DNA from: Methylococcaceae bacterium
Lineage (GTDB): Bacteria; Pseudomonadota; Gammaproteobacteria; Methylococcales; Methylococcaceae
Assembly: GCA_902810705.1 (NCBI GenBank)
Contig: CADDYU010000022.1
Span: 1-38,494, forward strand
Direction of reading: 5' to 3'
Length of the DNA: 38,494 nucleotides
The position numbers and the translations under genes are program-made. Each line of letters starts with the position of its first letter. The stretch's first letter is position 1. Below, piece by piece: positions 38,193 to 38,494 of the stretch. The notes beneath the pieces were generated by a model, which did no database searches, was not told where the DNA came from, and was given only the letters and a program-made list of their open reading frames with translations.

Positions 38193-38375
38193 ATGCGGGC
38201 GTATTCCATGGATTTGCGGGTTCGGGTACTGAAAGTCCTGCGGGCGACCGAGCAGGCGCGCCCGGATAGGGCCGCTCAGCGCAGCCTTTGGCAAGTGGAA
38301 AGAAGCGGTTGGGATCCGGCTCGGCTCGTGTTTCTGGCTGAGACCTGGACCTATACGGCCTTGACTCGGCTCTAG
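38193..38375 (+). pseudogene. Internally deleted IS630-family transposase remnant
   Basis: 60 codons. The first 13 residues, MRAYSMDLRVRVL, match the very N-terminus of IS630-type transposases. The rest, from LRATEQARPD through WDPARLVFLAETWTYT to LTRL, matches the middle of the same proteins, normally more than 100 residues further on, so a large in-frame deletion joined the two. In the motif usually written FIDETWTKT the catalytic Asp is Ala here, so the protein is inactive. The stop TAG at 38373-38375 arises where the IS5-family element begins. The remaining 3' part may lie beyond that element. Confidence 0.75.
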
Positions 38376-38494
38376 AGGCTGTTGTGAACTTTTTCTGAGG
38401 CAGGAGTCAGGAGTAGGCATGACTACTCCGACTTCCCGAAAACCGTATCCGAGCGATGTGTCTGACGACGAGTGGGCGTTTGTTGCCCCTTATC
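38375..38494 (+). mobile_element. IS5-family insertion sequence, left end (partial)
   Basis: The likely left terminus GAGGCTGTTGTGAAC begins at about 38375, immediately after the IS630 homology stops, with CTA or CTAG as possible target duplication. A transposase reading frame starts 44 bases inside. The right end is outside the window, so the terminal repeat and the duplication could not be confirmed. Confidence 0.65.
38419..38494 (+). CDS. IS5-family transposase, N-terminal fragment
   Basis: 25 codons are visible before the window ends. They read RKPYPSDVSDDEWAFVAPY after a short lead, the typical start of IS5-family transposases, with AGGAG five bases before the ATG. The catalytic DDE residues lie beyond the window, so it is not known whether the gene is intact. 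Confidence 0.8.
   Translation, partial: MTTPTSRKPYPSDVSDDEWAFVAPY

Overview
The window looks like chromosome from a G+C-rich gammaproteobacterium. The gene order rlmN-pilF-hisS-yfgM-bamB-der, the trxA-rho pair, the yrfG/cysQ neighbourhood and the run tig-clpP-clpX-lon-hupB-tRNA-tRNA-ppiD are all gammaproteobacterial signatures. A member of the methanotroph order Methylococcales is my best guess, but that is inference from order and protein style, not shown by a marker gene here.

Left part (1-3600, minus): one very long gene for an ATP-dependent 5-oxoprolinase/hydantoinase (HyuA and HyuB domains fused), cut by the window edge. It carries an unusual in-frame insert of about 29 codons with a perfect hairpin. 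Positions 3601-12784 (plus) hold housekeeping genes: a short Fe-S operon (iscR, a cysteine desulfurase, iscA, without iscU, hscBA or fdx), ndk, rlmN, the pilus lipoprotein gene pilF, hisS, yfgM, bamB and der, mostly overlapping or a few bases apart. The rodZ and ispG genes that often sit between pilF and hisS are absent.

Middle (12809-18719, mostly minus): a small GlsB/YeaQ-type membrane protein, a NYN-LOTUS protein, rho behind a 193-base leader, trxA, an overlapping pair that looks like the ornithine-lipid acyltransferases OlsB and OlsA, and a YrfG-like nucleotidase divergent from cysQ.

Accessory stretch (19814-25867, minus): an overlapping PAP2-phosphatase/MJ1255-type glycosyltransferase pair; 800 bases of decayed DNA with a likely TonB-receptor remnant that still ends in a good terminator; a SAM methyltransferase; an overlapping pair made of an oil-body-associated-protein-family (DUF1264) lipoprotein and a DUF2892-like membrane protein; and a class II aldolase/adducin protein.

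Right part (26137-38494): tRNA-Leu, then the protein quality-control block tig, clpP, clpX, lon, then hupB, tRNA-Val, tRNA-Asp, a strong terminator and ppiD; a 550-base gap with possible pseudogene debris; a CNNM/CorC-type membrane protein; an unknown multi-pass membrane protein; and at the edge an internally deleted IS630-type transposase remnant interrupted by the start of an IS5-family element.

The most useful second looks are the in-frame repeat in the oxoprolinase gene, the DUF1264 lipoprotein/DUF2892 pair, the PAP2/glycosyltransferase pair, the reduced isc operon and the nested insertion sequences. I did not see a CRISPR array, a phage or an obvious defence island.
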